Positions 40,951 to 52,936 of a DNA stretch of 64,000 nt are shown piece by piece. Position numbers and translations under genes: made by a program. Within the stretch, counting starts at the first letter, position 1. Every line of letters begins with the position of its first letter. Source of the stretch: Proteus vulgaris (GTDB lineage Bacteria; Pseudomonadota; Gammaproteobacteria; Enterobacterales; Enterobacteriaceae); assembly GCA_901472505.1 (NCBI GenBank), contig LR590468.1, forward strand, positions 2,269,501-2,333,500. The letters run 5' to 3'. The notes under the pieces were generated by a model. The model did no database searches. It was not told where the DNA came from and worked only from the letters and a program-made list of their open reading frames with translations.

Positions 40951-41384
40951 AGTGATCCCCCTAGTTAATTATGACAATATTATTAATTGTGAAAACGAAC
41001 CTAACATCAATAAATTATATTTTTCTGTAAAGTTATTAGGTGACTCCATTATGAAGTTTGGTAGATTGACAATATTTGATTGTTATCAAATTTAATAGTC
41101 GAAATAAAATCTATTTTTTTAGACTGTGATGTTATTAACAAATGCTGTAAAACCATTCCCATGAAAAGATGACGTAAAAGTTAAATAAAAAGAGATAAAG
41201 TAAAAAAATACGAAAACAAATTATATTTACTATAGGTTAAGAGTGTTATTTTGATACAAAAAGAATATTTCTTTTCATCAAAATATTATTCAATCATTTT
41301 ATATTAAATGGTAATGAGAATGATTTTTTAATGAGATATCTTGATGATCATTAAATGTTATTTATGGAAATAAAATATTAAGAA
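40951..41384. promoter_or_regulatory. AT-rich region between the dcuC-like gene and gltD
   Basis: About 430 bases without coding potential. Apart from the FNR promoter, a second FNR-like TTGATGATCATTAA occurs at 41341-41354 (one mismatch). The rest is featureless, very AT-rich sequence. Confidence 0.45.
41048..41089 (-). promoter_or_regulatory. FNR box and -10 element of the dcuC-like operon
   Basis: TTGATTGTTATCAA at 41076-41089 matches the FNR consensus TTGAT-N4-ATCAA exactly and is extended to TTTGAT/ATCAAA. On the minus strand CATAAT (41053-41048) is a 5/6 -10 element placed so that the FNR site centre falls at about -41.5, the class II position. The transporter ATG is about 90 bases further on. 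Confidence 0.85.
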
Positions 41385-41415
41385 AATTATCCCACTTAAA
41401 TTAAATGGGATAATT
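41385..41415 (-). terminator. Intrinsic terminator after gltD
   Basis: AATTATCCCA (41385-41394) and TGGGATAATT (41406-41415) form a near-palindrome across its whole length. On the minus strand it is followed by TTCTT-rich sequence, 44 bases after the gltD stop. Confidence 0.85.
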
Positions 41416-41458
41416 AACAAGAGAAATTGTTATTTTAATTATCAAAAACAAATGATAT

Positions 41459-42866
<1,408 letters not shown>

Positions 42867-45800
42867 CTATTGTGCCTGAACGCGTAATTCAGCGGATGAA
42901 CGACGAGGGTGACCGAGTAACGCATTGACATCACTGGATTTTGGCTTAACTAATTTAAAGTGTTGTGACCAATATTCCCATTGTGAAAGTAATCGTTCAC
43001 CTTGCTGTGATCCTGTGAGTCTGACATGTTCTGCAATCATGCCACGTAGATGTTCAGCGAGAATGGCAAAGGATGCAACAGGAAGTAGCTCAATCGATGA
43101 CGTGTTGATCCGTTGGGATAACGTGAGATCTTCATCTAATAGATAAGCAAATCCTCCAGTCATTCCTGCACCAAAGTTAATCCCTGTTTTACCCAGAACG
43201 CAGACAATACCGCCAGTCATATATTCGCAACCGTTATCACCAACACCTTCAACAACAGCAATCGCGCCTGAGTTTCTCACCGCAAAACGCTCCCCAGCCA
43301 AGCCCGATGCATAAAGTTTTCCACCAGTTGCGCCATAAAGGCAGGTATTTCCCATAATGGTTGCGTGATGATTTTTAAATGCAGAACCAACCGGAGGTGA
43401 AATTACAATACGGCCTCCAGCCATGCCTTTGCCCACATAATCGTTAGCATCACCCACTAAGTTTAATTCAATGCCTTGAGCATTCCAGACACCAAAGCTT
43501 TGCCCTGCTGTACCTGTAAAATTAAGTTTTATAGGTGTTGCAGATAAACCGCTTTCACCATATTTTTTTGCGATAATTCCTGATAATGTTGCTCCCACAG
43601 AGCGGTCTGTATTGCGAATATCAAAATAGTATGTTTGGCTTTTTTGCTGTTCAATAGCATCGTTGGCTTGAGCAACAATTTGCTGATTTAGCTCACCTTT
43701 ATCATAAGTATTATTATTTTCCTGACAATAAAGTGCGTGACCTGATGGCGACATTACCGTTTCTAACAATCTACCTAAAGCGAGTTTTTGCTGTTTACTC
43801 GTCACCCCGTCTAAGCAAGCAAGTAAATCAGTGCGACCGATTAAATCAGTTATTTTTCGGACGCCGAGTAGCGCCATTAATTCACGGGTTTCTTGCGCAA
43901 TAAAACGGAAGTAGTTAATAACACGTTCTGGTAATCCGTGATAATGATTACGACGCAACGTTTCGTCTTGGGTTGCAACACCCATTGCACAATTATTTAA
44001 ATGGCAAATACGCAGATATTTACAACCTAATGCCACCATTGGACCTGTACCAAATCCAAAACTCTCTGCGCCTAAAATCGCTGCTTTAATAATATCTAAA
44101 CCCGTTTTTAATCCACCATCGATTTGTAAACGAATTTTATGGCGCAGATTGTTTGATACTAGCGCTTGTTGAGTTTCAACTAAGCCTAATTCCCACGGGC
44201 TTCCTGCATATTTTACCGAAGTTAATGGGCTTGCTCCTGTCCCTCCATCGTAACCTGCAATAGTGATCAAATCAGCGTAGGCTTTAGCTACACCTGTGGC
44301 AATAGTGCCGACACCCGGTTCTGAAACTAATTTTACAGAAATCAGTGCGGTTGGATTGATCTGTTTTAAGTCGAAAATAAGCTGTGCTAAATCTTCAATA
44401 GAGTAGATATCGTGATGAGGTGGCGGTGATATTAGGGTGACACCGGGTACAGCATAACGCAGTTGCGCAATATAAGGTGTGACTTTATCGCCAGGAAGTT
44501 GTCCGCCTTCGCCGGGTTTTGCTCCTTGTGCCACTTTGATTTGTAAAACATCAGCACTCATTAAATAAGAGGGGGTCACACCAAAGCGACCAGAAGCAAT
44601 TTGTTTGATCCGTGAGACTTTATTGGTGCCGTAACGTGCCGGATCTTCACCACCTTCCCCTGAATTTGAAAAACCACCTAAGGTATTCATAGCTTGTGCA
44701 AGGGCTTCATGAGCTTCTTGACTTAATGCGCCAATTGACATCGCCGCAGTATCAAAGCGTTTAAATAATTCGGTTTCAGATTCAACTTCTTCAATTGAGA
44801 TTGCTGTTGTCTTGTTATTGAGTACTAACATATCGCGCAATGTTGTTATTGGGCGTTGTTGCACGAGGCTTGCATAATGCTGATAGTCTGCATATTCCCC
44901 GCTATTTACTGCTTTTTGTAAAGCTTGAACGACATCAGGATTATAGGCATGGTATTCACCTTTATGTGCATATTTCAATAGCCCGCCAGTTTCTAAAGGA
45001 TAGCGGGTTAGCCAAGCTCGTTTTGATAGATTAAATAAGTCATGCTCAAAATCACTAAAGTCAGCACCATTGATCCGATTATCAACACCTGAAAAACACA
45101 AATCGACAACGTTATCGTTTAATCCGACGGCTTCAAAAAGCTGAGAACAACGATAAGAGGCAATGGTTGAAATACCCATTTTAGACATGATTTTATACAG
45201 GCCTTTATTTATACCGTTGCGATAGTTCAGCATCATTTGAGCATAAGTGCCTTGGAGGATTTTTTTATCAACACGTTGTGCTAAAGATTCATAAGCAAGG
45301 TAAGGATAAATGGCCGTCGCACCAAATCCGAGTAGGACGGCGAAATGGTGAGGATCACGGGCACTGGCTGTTTCAACAATAATATTGGCATCACAACGTA
45401 AATTATTATCTACCAACGCTTTTTGTACGGCACCGACAGCCATAGGTGCAGGAATAGGTAATCGCTCTTTAGTAATATTTCTGTCTGATAAAATTAGTAA
45501 AACAGCACCGTTGCGGACTTCCTGTTGTGCTTTTACACATAATTGATGTAAGGCTGTTTCTAGGTTAGATCCTGTTGGTTGATATGTGATATCAAGATGA
45601 ATAGCTTGGTAATAAAGGCTTTCTTGATTAATAAGTTGTTGAAAATCGCTATAAAGCAAAATAGGCGATTTAAAACTGAGTCGATGAGCCTGGCCTTCAG
45701 CTTCGCAAAACACATTCATTTCACGCCCAATGCAGGTTGCTAAAGACATGACATGTGCTTCTCTTAATGGGTCTATTGGTGGATTGGTAACTTGTGCAAA

Positions 45801-47327
45801 TTTTTGTCTAAAATAGTCGTAAATAAGGCGTGGGCGTTGAGATAATACTGCAAATGGGGTGTCATCGCCCATTGATCCAGTGGCTTCCTGTCCATTTTCT
45901 GCAAGGACATGCAAAATACTTTCAAGTTCTTCTTGGCTATAGGCAAATTGTTTTTGATAAGTTGCTAATAATGTGTCATCAAAGGCACGTTGTCCTGTAG
46001 CTTGTTGTTCTGGTAACTCTTCAAATGGCGTTAAACGTTTCACGTTACGTTCAAGCCACAATTTATAAGGATGGCGTCTTTTTAAATCTTCATCGGTTTC
46101 AGCTGAGTGTAAAATACGCCCATGATGAGTATCAATTACCATTAATTCGCCGGGGCCAACACGTCCTTTTTCTAACACTTCATCAGCTTGATAATCCCAA
46201 ATACCAATTTCAGAAGCACAGGTGATAATGTTATCCGTAGTGATAACATAGCGAGCAGGGCGTAATCCGTTTCTATCAAGAGTACAAGCCGCATAGCGAC
46301 CGTCCGATAACACAATACCTGCTGGGCCATCCCAAGGCTCCATGTGCATTGAGTTAAAATCAAAAAATGCCCGCAAATCATCATCCATTTGAGGATTATT
46401 TTGCCATGCTGGTGGGACTAATAAGCGCATGGCACGAACAATATCCATACCGCCATTAAGAAATAGCTCCAGCATATTATCGAGTGAGCTTGAATCAGAG
46501 CCACTCTCATTCACAAAAGGGGCCGCGTCTTGTAAATCAGGAATAAGCGGAGTATGGAATTTATAGGCGCGAGCTTTGGCCCATTGGCGATTTCCTGTAA
46601 TGGTATTAATTTCACCATTATGTGCTAAATAACGAAAAGGTTGGGCGAGTGGCCATCTTGGTGTAGTGTTGGTGGAAAAACGCTGGTGGAATAAACAAAT
46701 TGAAGATTCCATGCGTAGATCAGCAAGGTCGGTAAAAAAGCGCGGTAAATCGATGGCCATACAGAGGCCTTTATAAACAGTAACTAAATTAGAAAGACTA
46801 CAAATATAAAAATCACTGTCAGTAATACGTTTTTCAATTCGTCTACGGGCAACAAAAAGCCGTCTTTCAATATCACTTATTCGCCAACCTGCAGGGGCAT
46901 TAACAAAGACTTGTTCAATTAAAGGAAGAGAAGAAAAGGCAATACTTCCTAAAATATCGGTATTAATAGGGACTTTACGCCAGCCGACAATGGAAAGTGT
47001 CTCGCGTTGTAGCTCTTCTTCAACGATGAGACGACATTGCGTGGCAATATTGGTGTCTTGGCTTAAGAATAGCATCCCCACAGCATAGTTTTTTGCTAAA
47101 TGCCAGCCTTTTTCTTGTGCAATTAATTGAAAAAAACGCTCTGGTTTTTGTAAGAGTAAACCGCAACCATCGCCCGTCTTACCATCAGACAGAATAGCCC
47201 CCCGATGTTGCATTCTGGCGAGACCATGAATGGCATTTCTGACAATCTTATGGCTGGCTTGCCCTTCAATATGTGCGATTAATCCAAACCCACAATTATC
47301 TTTTTCCTGAGTCTTTTGATAGAGCAT
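42867..47327 (-). CDS. gltB: GltB, glutamate synthase large subunit
   Basis: A 1486-residue GOGAT alpha subunit that makes two glutamates from glutamine and 2-oxoglutarate. The order is N-terminal class II glutaminase domain (nucleophile Cys in DNCGFGLIAHIEG), central domain, FMN-binding synthase domain (GEGGEDPARYGTNKVSRIKQ, GGTGASPLTSVKYAG) with the Fe-S cysteine cluster (CKYLRICHLNNCAMGV), and C-terminal beta-helix (GGIVCVLGKTGINFGAGMTGG). The ATG at 47327 has AGGAAG 7-8 bases upstream; the frame stays open to a TTG at 47393 but without a good site. gltD follows by 9 bases. Confidence 0.97.
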   Translation of the reverse strand: MLYQKTQEKDNCGFGLIAHIEGQASHKIVRNAIHGLARMQHRGAILSDGKTGDGCGLLLQKPERFFQLIAQEKGWHLAKNYAVGMLFLSQDTNIATQCRLIVEEELQRETLSIVGWRKVPINTDILGSIAFSSLPLIEQVFVNAPAGWRISDIERRLFVARRRIEKRITDSDFYICSLSNLVTVYKGLCMAIDLPRFFTDLADLRMESSICLFHQRFSTNTTPRWPLAQPFRYLAHNGEINTITGNRQWAKARAYKFHTPLIPDLQDAAPFVNESGSDSSSLDNMLELFLNGGMDIVRAMRLLVPPAWQNNPQMDDDLRAFFDFNSMHMEPWDGPAGIVLSDGRYAACTLDRNGLRPARYVITTDNIITCASEIGIWDYQADEVLEKGRVGPGELMVIDTHHGRILHSAETDEDLKRRHPYKLWLERNVKRLTPFEELPEQQATGQRAFDDTLLATYQKQFAYSQEELESILHVLAENGQEATGSMGDDTPFAVLSQRPRLIYDYFRQKFAQVTNPPIDPLREAHVMSLATCIGREMNVFCEAEGQAHRLSFKSPILLYSDFQQLINQESLYYQAIHLDITYQPTGSNLETALHQLCVKAQQEVRNGAVLLILSDRNITKERLPIPAPMAVGAVQKALVDNNLRCDANIIVETASARDPHHFAVLLGFGATAIYPYLAYESLAQRVDKKILQGTYAQMMLNYRNGINKGLYKIMSKMGISTIASYRCSQLFEAVGLNDNVVDLCFSGVDNRINGADFSDFEHDLFNLSKRAWLTRYPLETGGLLKYAHKGEYHAYNPDVVQALQKAVNSGEYADYQHYASLVQQRPITTLRDMLVLNNKTTAISIEEVESETELFKRFDTAAMSIGALSQEAHEALAQAMNTLGGFSNSGEGGEDPARYGTNKVSRIKQIASGRFGVTPSYLMSADVLQIKVAQGAKPGEGGQLPGDKVTPYIAQLRYAVPGVTLISPPPHHDIYSIEDLAQLIFDLKQINPTALISVKLVSEPGVGTIATGVAKAYADLITIAGYDGGTGASPLTSVKYAGSPWELGLVETQQALVSNNLRHKIRLQIDGGLKTGLDIIKAAILGAESFGFGTGPMVALGCKYLRICHLNNCAMGVATQDETLRRNHYHGLPERVINYFRFIAQETRELMALLGVRKITDLIGRTDLLACLDGVTSKQQKLALGRLLETVMSPSGHALYCQENNNTYDKGELNQQIVAQANDAIEQQKSQTYYFDIRNTDRSVGATLSGIIAKKYGESGLSATPIKLNFTGTAGQSFGVWNAQGIELNLVGDANDYVGKGMAGGRIVISPPVGSAFKNHHATIMGNTCLYGATGGKLYASGLAGERFAVRNSGAIAVVEGVGDNGCEYMTGGIVCVLGKTGINFGAGMTGGFAYLLDEDLTLSQRINTSSIELLPVASFAILAEHLRGMIAEHVRLTGSQQGERLLSQWEYWSQHFKLVKPKSSDVNALLGHPRRSSAELRVQAQ

Positions 47328-47999
47328 TTTTTGCTTCCTACTTAGTTTGCTGGGCACCTCAAAAAAGAGCGCAAAAGGAACGTTTCGGCTCAAAGTATGT
47401 AGATAAATTTATGGGTACTCAGTCGGGTGATGTTGTGTTTGCCTAGCTTGGTGTGTTTTTTATATTGCTACGCAATGCCTTTTCAACTTATCGATAAATA
47501 AAAATCAGGTCAATGTGTGAGGATATTTGGCTAAGATAAGAGAGATAAGAAAAATTTTATTTTAAAATATTGATTAATAACTAAATTATTCTATTTTAAA
47601 ATAGTGTGAGAGTGATTTTTTAATGTGAGCTATATCACTTTATTTGAGTGATTTAGCTTTATCTCATCCTTTAATGATAAAAACGAGTAGTGAGTTATTC
47701 TGATGAATGTATTAATTTTAGATTTTTATTGTTTTTATACATTTTGTATAAAAAAAGACAAATTGAATTTTTTCTAATAAGGTCTATTTATCGTTGATCT
47801 CGCTATCGTTTATATGACTTAGTTTGGCATTATTTTTATGTATGCATATATCTCGGATAGACTCGTTGAGAGAAAATAAGCAGTTAAATCAAACAAAATA
47901 ATGAAAAATAACCTCTCTTAATTAGATTTCTGAATGTTCGCCACTGCGCCAATCATTTTTGGGTTATCATTCCATGGATTCAATATATTGGAGTTTTCA
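47328..47999. promoter_or_regulatory. Divergent gltB/arcB intergenic region
   Basis: 670 AT-rich bases holding the promoters of two divergent genes. Apart from the CRP-like box, T- and A-runs suggestive of bent DNA occur around 47560-47620 and 47690-47780. I see no gene. Confidence 0.4.
47624..47639. promoter_or_regulatory. CRP-like site in the gltB/arcB intergenic region
   Basis: TGTGAGCTATATCACT fits TGTGA-N6-TCACA at nine of ten conserved positions and sits about 300 bases before gltB and 360 before arcB. In E. coli, gltBD responds to CRP and Lrp. Which gene it controls here cannot be told by eye. Confidence 0.55.
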
Positions 48000-50336
48000 A
48001 TGAAATTGCTCAAAGGGCTTGCCCAATACTACGTTGACTTAATGATGAGGCTGGGGCTTATCCGCTTCTCATTGTTGTTAGCTTCTGCATTAGTTGTTTT
48101 AGCGATGGTTGTTCAAATGGCGGTAACATTCTTGCTTGCAGGTGATGTTACCAGTATTGATCTTGTTCGCTCTATTTTCTTTGGGCTGATTATTACGCCT
48201 TGGGCTGTCTATTTTCTTTCTGTTGTGGTTGAACAACTGGAAGAATCACGGCGTCGCTTATCTCGTATGGTGGATAAACTCGGTGTAATGCGACAGCGTG
48301 ATTTAGAGCTTAATTCTCAATTAAAAGAGAACATTGAGCAATTAAACTTGGAAATTCAAGAGCGTGAAAAAGTTGAAAAAGCACACCTTGAACTCTTAGA
48401 AAAACTTAAAAGTGAAATGAAACGTCGTGAATTGACGCAAATAGAACTTGAACAACAATCTTCACTTTTACGTTCATTCCTTGATGCCTCACCTGATTTA
48501 GTTTATTACCGTAATGAAGATAACGAATTTTCAGGATGCAACCGTGCAACGGAATTACTCACAGGAAAAAGTGAGAAGCAGCTGATTGGTTTAACACCAT
48601 TAGATGTGTATGACGAAGATATTGCGATAAAAGTGATGGAAACTGATGAGAAAGTCTTTCGTCATAATGTCTCACTGACTTATGAGCAATGGCTAGTTTA
48701 TCCTGATGGGCGAAAAGCGTGTTTTGAATTACGTAAAGTGCCGTTTTATGATCGCATAGGTAAACGTCATGGTTTAATGGGCTTTGGACGTGACATTACA
48801 GAGCGTAAGCGCTATCAAGACGCGTTAGAAAACGCTAGCCGCGATAAGACTACCTTTATCTCAACAATCAGCCATGAATTGCGTACACCGCTGAATGGCA
48901 TCGTTGGATTAAGCCGTATTTTATTGGATACCGAGCTTTCTCCAGAACAACTCAATTACTTAAAAACGATCCATGTGAGTGCGATTACGTTAGGTAATAT
49001 TTTTAATGACGTGATTGAAATGGATAAGATTGAGCGTAGAAAAATCCAGCTAGATAATCAGCCAATCGACTTCACAGAGTTTATTTCTGATTTAGAAAAT
49101 CTTTCAGGATTGTTAGTTCAGCCGAAAGGATTGAAATTCACACTCGAAGCGGAAGAAACCTTACCGCATAAAATAACCTCTGACGGAACTCGATTACGCC
49201 AGATCTTGTGGAATCTCATTGGTAATGCTGTGAAATTTACGCAAGAAGGTGAAATCAAAGTTCGCATTTGGCAAGAAGCTCCTGATAAGTTGTTCTTCGA
49301 AGTCAAAGACAGTGGCATTGGTATCCCTAAAAGTGAGCTTGAGAAGATTTTCGCAATGTACTATCAAGTCAATGATAGCCAAGGTGGACGCTCTGCAACG
49401 GGGACCGGTATTGGACTTGCCGTTTCAAAACGCCTAGCACAGCATATGGGCGGAGATATTCATGTAGAGAGTGAGTTAGGTAAGGGATCTGTCTTCACGC
49501 TCTCTATTGTCGCTCCTGCGATTGAGGAGCATCTTGATATTGAGAATGATGATGAATTCTTATTGCCAGCGTTAAATATTCTGCTTGTTGAAGATATTGA
49601 GCTTAACGTCATTGTTGCCTGCTCGGTTTTAGAAAAACTAGGTAATACCGTTGATGTGGCGATGACAGGGCAAGAAGCATTATCGATGTTTAAGCCTGAT
49701 GAGTACGACTTAGTGCTATTAGATATTCAATTGCCTGATATGACAGGGTTTGATATTTCAAGGAAACTGCGCCAAGAATTCGACAGTAATGAACTTCCGC
49801 CATTGATTGCATTAACGGCCAATGTGTTAAAAGATAAAAAAGAGTACTTAGATGCGGGAATGAATGACGTGCTGAGTAAACCACTTTCTGTGGATGCGCT
49901 TACCGCAATTATCAACAAATTCTGGGGGGATGGGGCGGTTTCTGTGCCATGTAATGAGTCATCGGAATTGTTGAATAAAAATGAAGAGTTATTAGATATA
50001 GATATGCTGAATCAATACATCGAACTTGTCGGACCTCAATTAATCACTGATGGTTTAGATGTTTTTGAAAAGATGATGCCAAGTTATATGTCTGTCCTTG
50101 AATCTAACATGACTGCACGTGATCAGAAGGGCATCACTGAGGAAGGACATAAAATCAAGGGCGCTGCAGGTTCTATTGGTTTAAAACATTTACAGCAACT
50201 TGCCAAACAGATCCAATCACCTGAATTACCTGCTTGGTGGGACAATGTGCAAGAATGGGTAGATGAGTTAGGGAAGGATTGGAGAAAGGATGTGGAAAGT
50301 TTAAGAAACTGGTTGGCAGACGCTAGAAAAAAATAA
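48000..50336 (+). CDS. arcB: ArcB, aerobic respiration control sensor kinase
   Basis: A 778-residue tripartite hybrid kinase that senses quinone redox state and phosphorylates ArcA. It has two N-terminal transmembrane helices (about residues 22-77), a coiled-coil (about 78-148), a PAS domain (about 155-270), H1 with H292 (SHELRTP), a catalytic ATPase domain (DSGIGIP, GTGIGLAVSKR), a receiver domain with D575 (LDIQLPDMTG) and a C-terminal HPt domain with H717 (EGHKIKGAAGS). The start at 48000 (TTGGAG site upstream) matches E. coli length exactly; the frame is open to 47934 but the extra residues are not homologous. Confidence 0.97.
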   Translation: MKLLKGLAQYYVDLMMRLGLIRFSLLLASALVVLAMVVQMAVTFLLAGDVTSIDLVRSIFFGLIITPWAVYFLSVVVEQLEESRRRLSRMVDKLGVMRQRDLELNSQLKENIEQLNLEIQEREKVEKAHLELLEKLKSEMKRRELTQIELEQQSSLLRSFLDASPDLVYYRNEDNEFSGCNRATELLTGKSEKQLIGLTPLDVYDEDIAIKVMETDEKVFRHNVSLTYEQWLVYPDGRKACFELRKVPFYDRIGKRHGLMGFGRDITERKRYQDALENASRDKTTFISTISHELRTPLNGIVGLSRILLDTELSPEQLNYLKTIHVSAITLGNIFNDVIEMDKIERRKIQLDNQPIDFTEFISDLENLSGLLVQPKGLKFTLEAEETLPHKITSDGTRLRQILWNLIGNAVKFTQEGEIKVRIWQEAPDKLFFEVKDSGIGIPKSELEKIFAMYYQVNDSQGGRSATGTGIGLAVSKRLAQHMGGDIHVESELGKGSVFTLSIVAPAIEEHLDIENDDEFLLPALNILLVEDIELNVIVACSVLEKLGNTVDVAMTGQEALSMFKPDEYDLVLLDIQLPDMTGFDISRKLRQEFDSNELPPLIALTANVLKDKKEYLDAGMNDVLSKPLSVDALTAIINKFWGDGAVSVPCNESSELLNKNEELLDIDMLNQYIELVGPQLITDGLDVFEKMMPSYMSVLESNMTARDQKGITEEGHKIKGAAGSIGLKHLQQLAKQIQSPELPAWWDNVQEWVDELGKDWRKDVESLRNWLADARKK

Positions 50337-50356
50337 CCCCAACCGAAGGTTGGGGT
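50336..50356. terminator. Stem-loop after arcB
   Basis: ACCCCAACC (50336-50344) pairs with GGTTGGGGT (50348-50356) around GAA. It overlaps the last stop base and is not followed by T residues. Confidence 0.6.
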
Positions 50357-50573
50357 GCGCGAATACTGCGCCAACACCAGGGAAACTTTTCTATCCGCTT
50401 TTTTTGATTCTCATTACATAGGCGAATAGGATGAAACTATTCCATACATCATACAAGCAACAAAATAGCAAAGATAAGTTTTTTTGTTACAAGAAACATT
50501 TAAATATGTGATGGCGATTGGTGTTTACACCTATAAATGGGTAACTAGTAATCTACTACAAATGGAGAAAGAT

Positions 50574-51224
50574 ATGAAATCAATTGCGGTAATTTTAAGT
50601 GGCTGTGGCGTGTTCGATGGGAGTGAAATCCATGAATCAGTGCTCACAATGCTCACTTTAAGCCAAAATAATGCTGAAGTTCATTATTTCTCACCTAATG
50701 ATTTTCAACCAACTGTAATTAATCATATTACAGGTGAAGAAAAATCAGAAAAAAGAAATATGATGGAAGAATCTTCACGTATTTCTCGTGGAAAAATATC
50801 CCCTTTATCAGAAGCAAGGGCCGAAAACTTCGATGCAGTCATTATTCCTGGTGGTTTTGGTGCAGCGAAGAATTTGTGTAATTTTGCAACAAAAGGAACT
50901 GAGTGTGAAATTAACAAAGATCTCTTAAGATTTGTTCAAGCGATGCATCAACAGAAAAAACCATTAGGGTTAATATGCATTGCTCCCGTTATGTTACCAA
51001 AAATGTTAAATGCTCCAATTAAATTAACAATTGGAAATGACGTAGAAACGGCAAGTGCCATTGAAAAGATGGGCGGAGTTCATATAGATTGCCCTGTTGA
51101 TGACATTGTTGTTGATGAAGAATATCGAGTAGTAACCACTCCTGCATATATGCTTGCACAATCTATCGCACAAGCGCAGATAGGTATTGATAAATTAGTT
51201 AAGAAAGTCCTTGAAATGGCATAA
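50574..51224 (+). CDS. elbB: ElbB, DJ-1/PfpI-family glyoxalase-like protein
   Basis: A 216-residue DJ-1 superfamily protein. It shows SGCGVFDGSEIHESV, PGGFGAAKNLCNFA and the nucleophile elbow region LICIAPVMLPKM with the family Cys. E. coli ElbB has weak glyoxalase activity. The start ATG 50574 follows GGAGAAAG and fits the family; longer in-frame starts exist upstream (50484). mtgA follows by 20 bases, as in E. coli. Confidence 0.93.
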   Translation: MKSIAVILSGCGVFDGSEIHESVLTMLTLSQNNAEVHYFSPNDFQPTVINHITGEEKSEKRNMMEESSRISRGKISPLSEARAENFDAVIIPGGFGAAKNLCNFATKGTECEINKDLLRFVQAMHQQKKPLGLICIAPVMLPKMLNAPIKLTIGNDVETASAIEKMGGVHIDCPVDDIVVDEEYRVVTTPAYMLAQSIAQAQIGIDKLVKKVLEMA

Positions 51225-51244
51225 TTGGTAGGTGAAAACAGCAG

Positions 51245-51946
51245 ATGGTACTGGTGAGAAAGTTAAAGAAACTATTAATTATCCTAATTGCTTTATGGCT
51301 GTTAATAGTTGTGCTGTTTTCTTTTTTACCCGTACCTTTTTCTGCTGTTATGGTTCAAAGACAACTTTCTGCTTGGAGTGAGTTTGATTTCTCTTATGTG
51401 TCTCATTCCACTTGGGTGGGAGAAAAAGAGATAGCGCCCGCGATGTACTTGGCAGTTATTGCTTCTGAAGATCAAAATTTCCCCAAACATTGGGGCTTCG
51501 ATTTTGATGCCATTGAGAAAGTTTTCAAAAGAAGCCATAACAGTGGAAAAACATTACGAGGTGCATCGACAATTTCGCAACAAACAGTCAAAAATCTCTT
51601 TTTATGGGATGGTCGTAGTTGGATAAGAAAAGGGTTTGAAACAGGTATGACGCCAGTTGTCGAACTTATCTGGTCAAAAAAACGTATTTTAACGGTATAT
51701 CTAAATATTGTTGAGTTTGGAGATGGGATTTTCGGTGTAGAACAGGCCTCTCAACATTATTTCAGAAAGCCAGCCAAACAACTTACCCAACAAGAAGCGG
51801 CACTATTAGCCGCCGTTTTACCTAATCCACACATCTATCACGTTAATAAACCTTCAGCTTATGTTTTAAAACGGCAACAGTGGATCTTAAATCAAATGCG
51901 ATTATTAGGCGGTGTCACCTTTTTAAAGAAAAATAATTTGTCATAA
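51245..51946 (+). CDS. mtgA: MtgA, monofunctional peptidoglycan transglycosylase
   Basis: A 233-residue GT51 enzyme that polymerises lipid II glycan strands. An N-terminal transmembrane helix (about residues 8-30) is followed by the catalytic domain with E75 in [13 protein letters not shown], then [16 protein letters not shown], and motif [17 protein letters not shown]. It has no transpeptidase domain. Its stop lies 2 bases before the stop of convergent ureR. Confidence 0.96.
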   Translation: MVLVRKLKKLLIILIALWLLIVVLFSFLPVPFSAVMVQRQLSAWSEFDFSYVSHSTWVGEKEIAPAMYLAVIASEDQNFPKHWGFDFDAIEKVFKRSHNSGKTLRGASTISQQTVKNLFLWDGRSWIRKGFETGMTPVVELIWSKKRILTVYLNIVEFGDGIFGVEQASQHYFRKPAKQLTQQEAALLAAVLPNPHIYHVNKPSAYVLKRQQWILNQMRLLGGVTFLKKNNLS

Positions 51947-51948
51947 CT

Positions 51949-52839
51949 TTATAAAGTTTGAAATATTTTTTTATCGGGCTCTGCAATTTTTTCTGACAGT
52001 TTTGTTATCGCAGAAGGATCATTAGCTTGACGAGACTGAATACGAAATTGTGATGGCGTGATACCGTATTTACGTTTAAACGCATCGCAAAAATAGGCGT
52101 TACTACCAAAACCACAACGATGACTGATTTGAAAGACAGAATAGTTAGAAAATGTCAGATAATTTAAGGCAATCCCCATTCGGACATCTAATAATAATTG
52201 GCAAAATGAAACCCCTTCTTTATTTAAGTGCCGACGCAGTGTTGATGGGGTGGTAAAGAGCGTTTTTGCTACATCGTCTAAATGCCATTTTCGTTGTGGA
52301 TCTTGTGTGATTAAATGTGTAATTGCCTGATTTTTAGGTTCATCATAATTAAATCGGAAGATGTTTAAAATATCGACACCTTCTTGATACACCGCCATCA
52401 AAATAAAAAATAGGCACTGTTGCATAAACATGGTTTCTTGGGATGGGGAGCCGTGTGGTAATGGTAGACACTGTTTGAGTATGCTGAAGTTACTCTTTAT
52501 CACTTCGGGCGTAGATAAATGATAAGCCGGAAGATGGCTTGTTAGCGGAGAGCTAGATTTAATTAAAGGCTTTAGTAAAGAAAAGACAGATTGAAGTTCT
52601 GTTTCGCATAAAACGAGCGTATGTAGCTCAATCGATTTATGCGTGAATTGGTTAACAATATCACAAGAAACCTGGCTATATTTGGGAATAATAAGTGTTA
52701 AGTGGGTTGATACATCAATAGTTTGACCATTGATGCAAATTGTCCCTTTTGCGCCACTAACCATCGCTATCATCGGGTTTTCGATGTAAAACGTTTTTAA
52801 AGACATTTGGTTAGAGGATAGAATGTGTTTGTATTCCAT
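51949..52839 (-). CDS. ureR: UreR, urea-responsive AraC-family activator of urease
   Basis: A 296-residue AraC/XylS regulator. The C-terminal double HTH (about residues 185-275) includes [24 protein letters not shown] and [31 protein letters not shown]. The N-terminal part is the urea-sensing and dimerisation domain. In Proteus, UreR binds urea and activates both ureR and ureD promoters. The ATG at 52839 is chosen, because the upstream TTG is within the GGAG site. It diverges from ureD and is not followed by a gene on its strand for a long way. Other AraC regulators are possible by sequence, but the context makes UreR very likely. Confidence 0.95.
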   Translation of the reverse strand: MEYKHILSSNQMSLKTFYIENPMIAMVSGAKGTICINGQTIDVSTHLTLIIPKYSQVSCDIVNQFTHKSIELHTLVLCETELQSVFSLLKPLIKSSSPLTSHLPAYHLSTPEVIKSNFSILKQCLPLPHGSPSQETMFMQQCLFFILMAVYQEGVDILNIFRFNYDEPKNQAITHLITQDPQRKWHLDDVAKTLFTTPSTLRRHLNKEGVSFCQLLLDVRMGIALNYLTFSNYSVFQISHRCGFGSNAYFCDAFKRKYGITPSQFRIQSRQANDPSAITKLSEKIAEPDKKIFQTL

Positions 52840-52936
52840 AATCTCCAATATACCGCAGGCAAGCTAAGTATCAATGTTGCTTAAATAAACACTGTTTACA
52901 GTGAACTCAATTGTTGTATAAACATAGAAGTCACCT

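Noticed and set aside
41341..41354. Second FNR-like site TTGATGATCATTAA
   Set aside because: One mismatch and nearly 400 bases from the transporter start; chance occurrence in AT-rich DNA is likely. Mentioned only in the intergenic entry.
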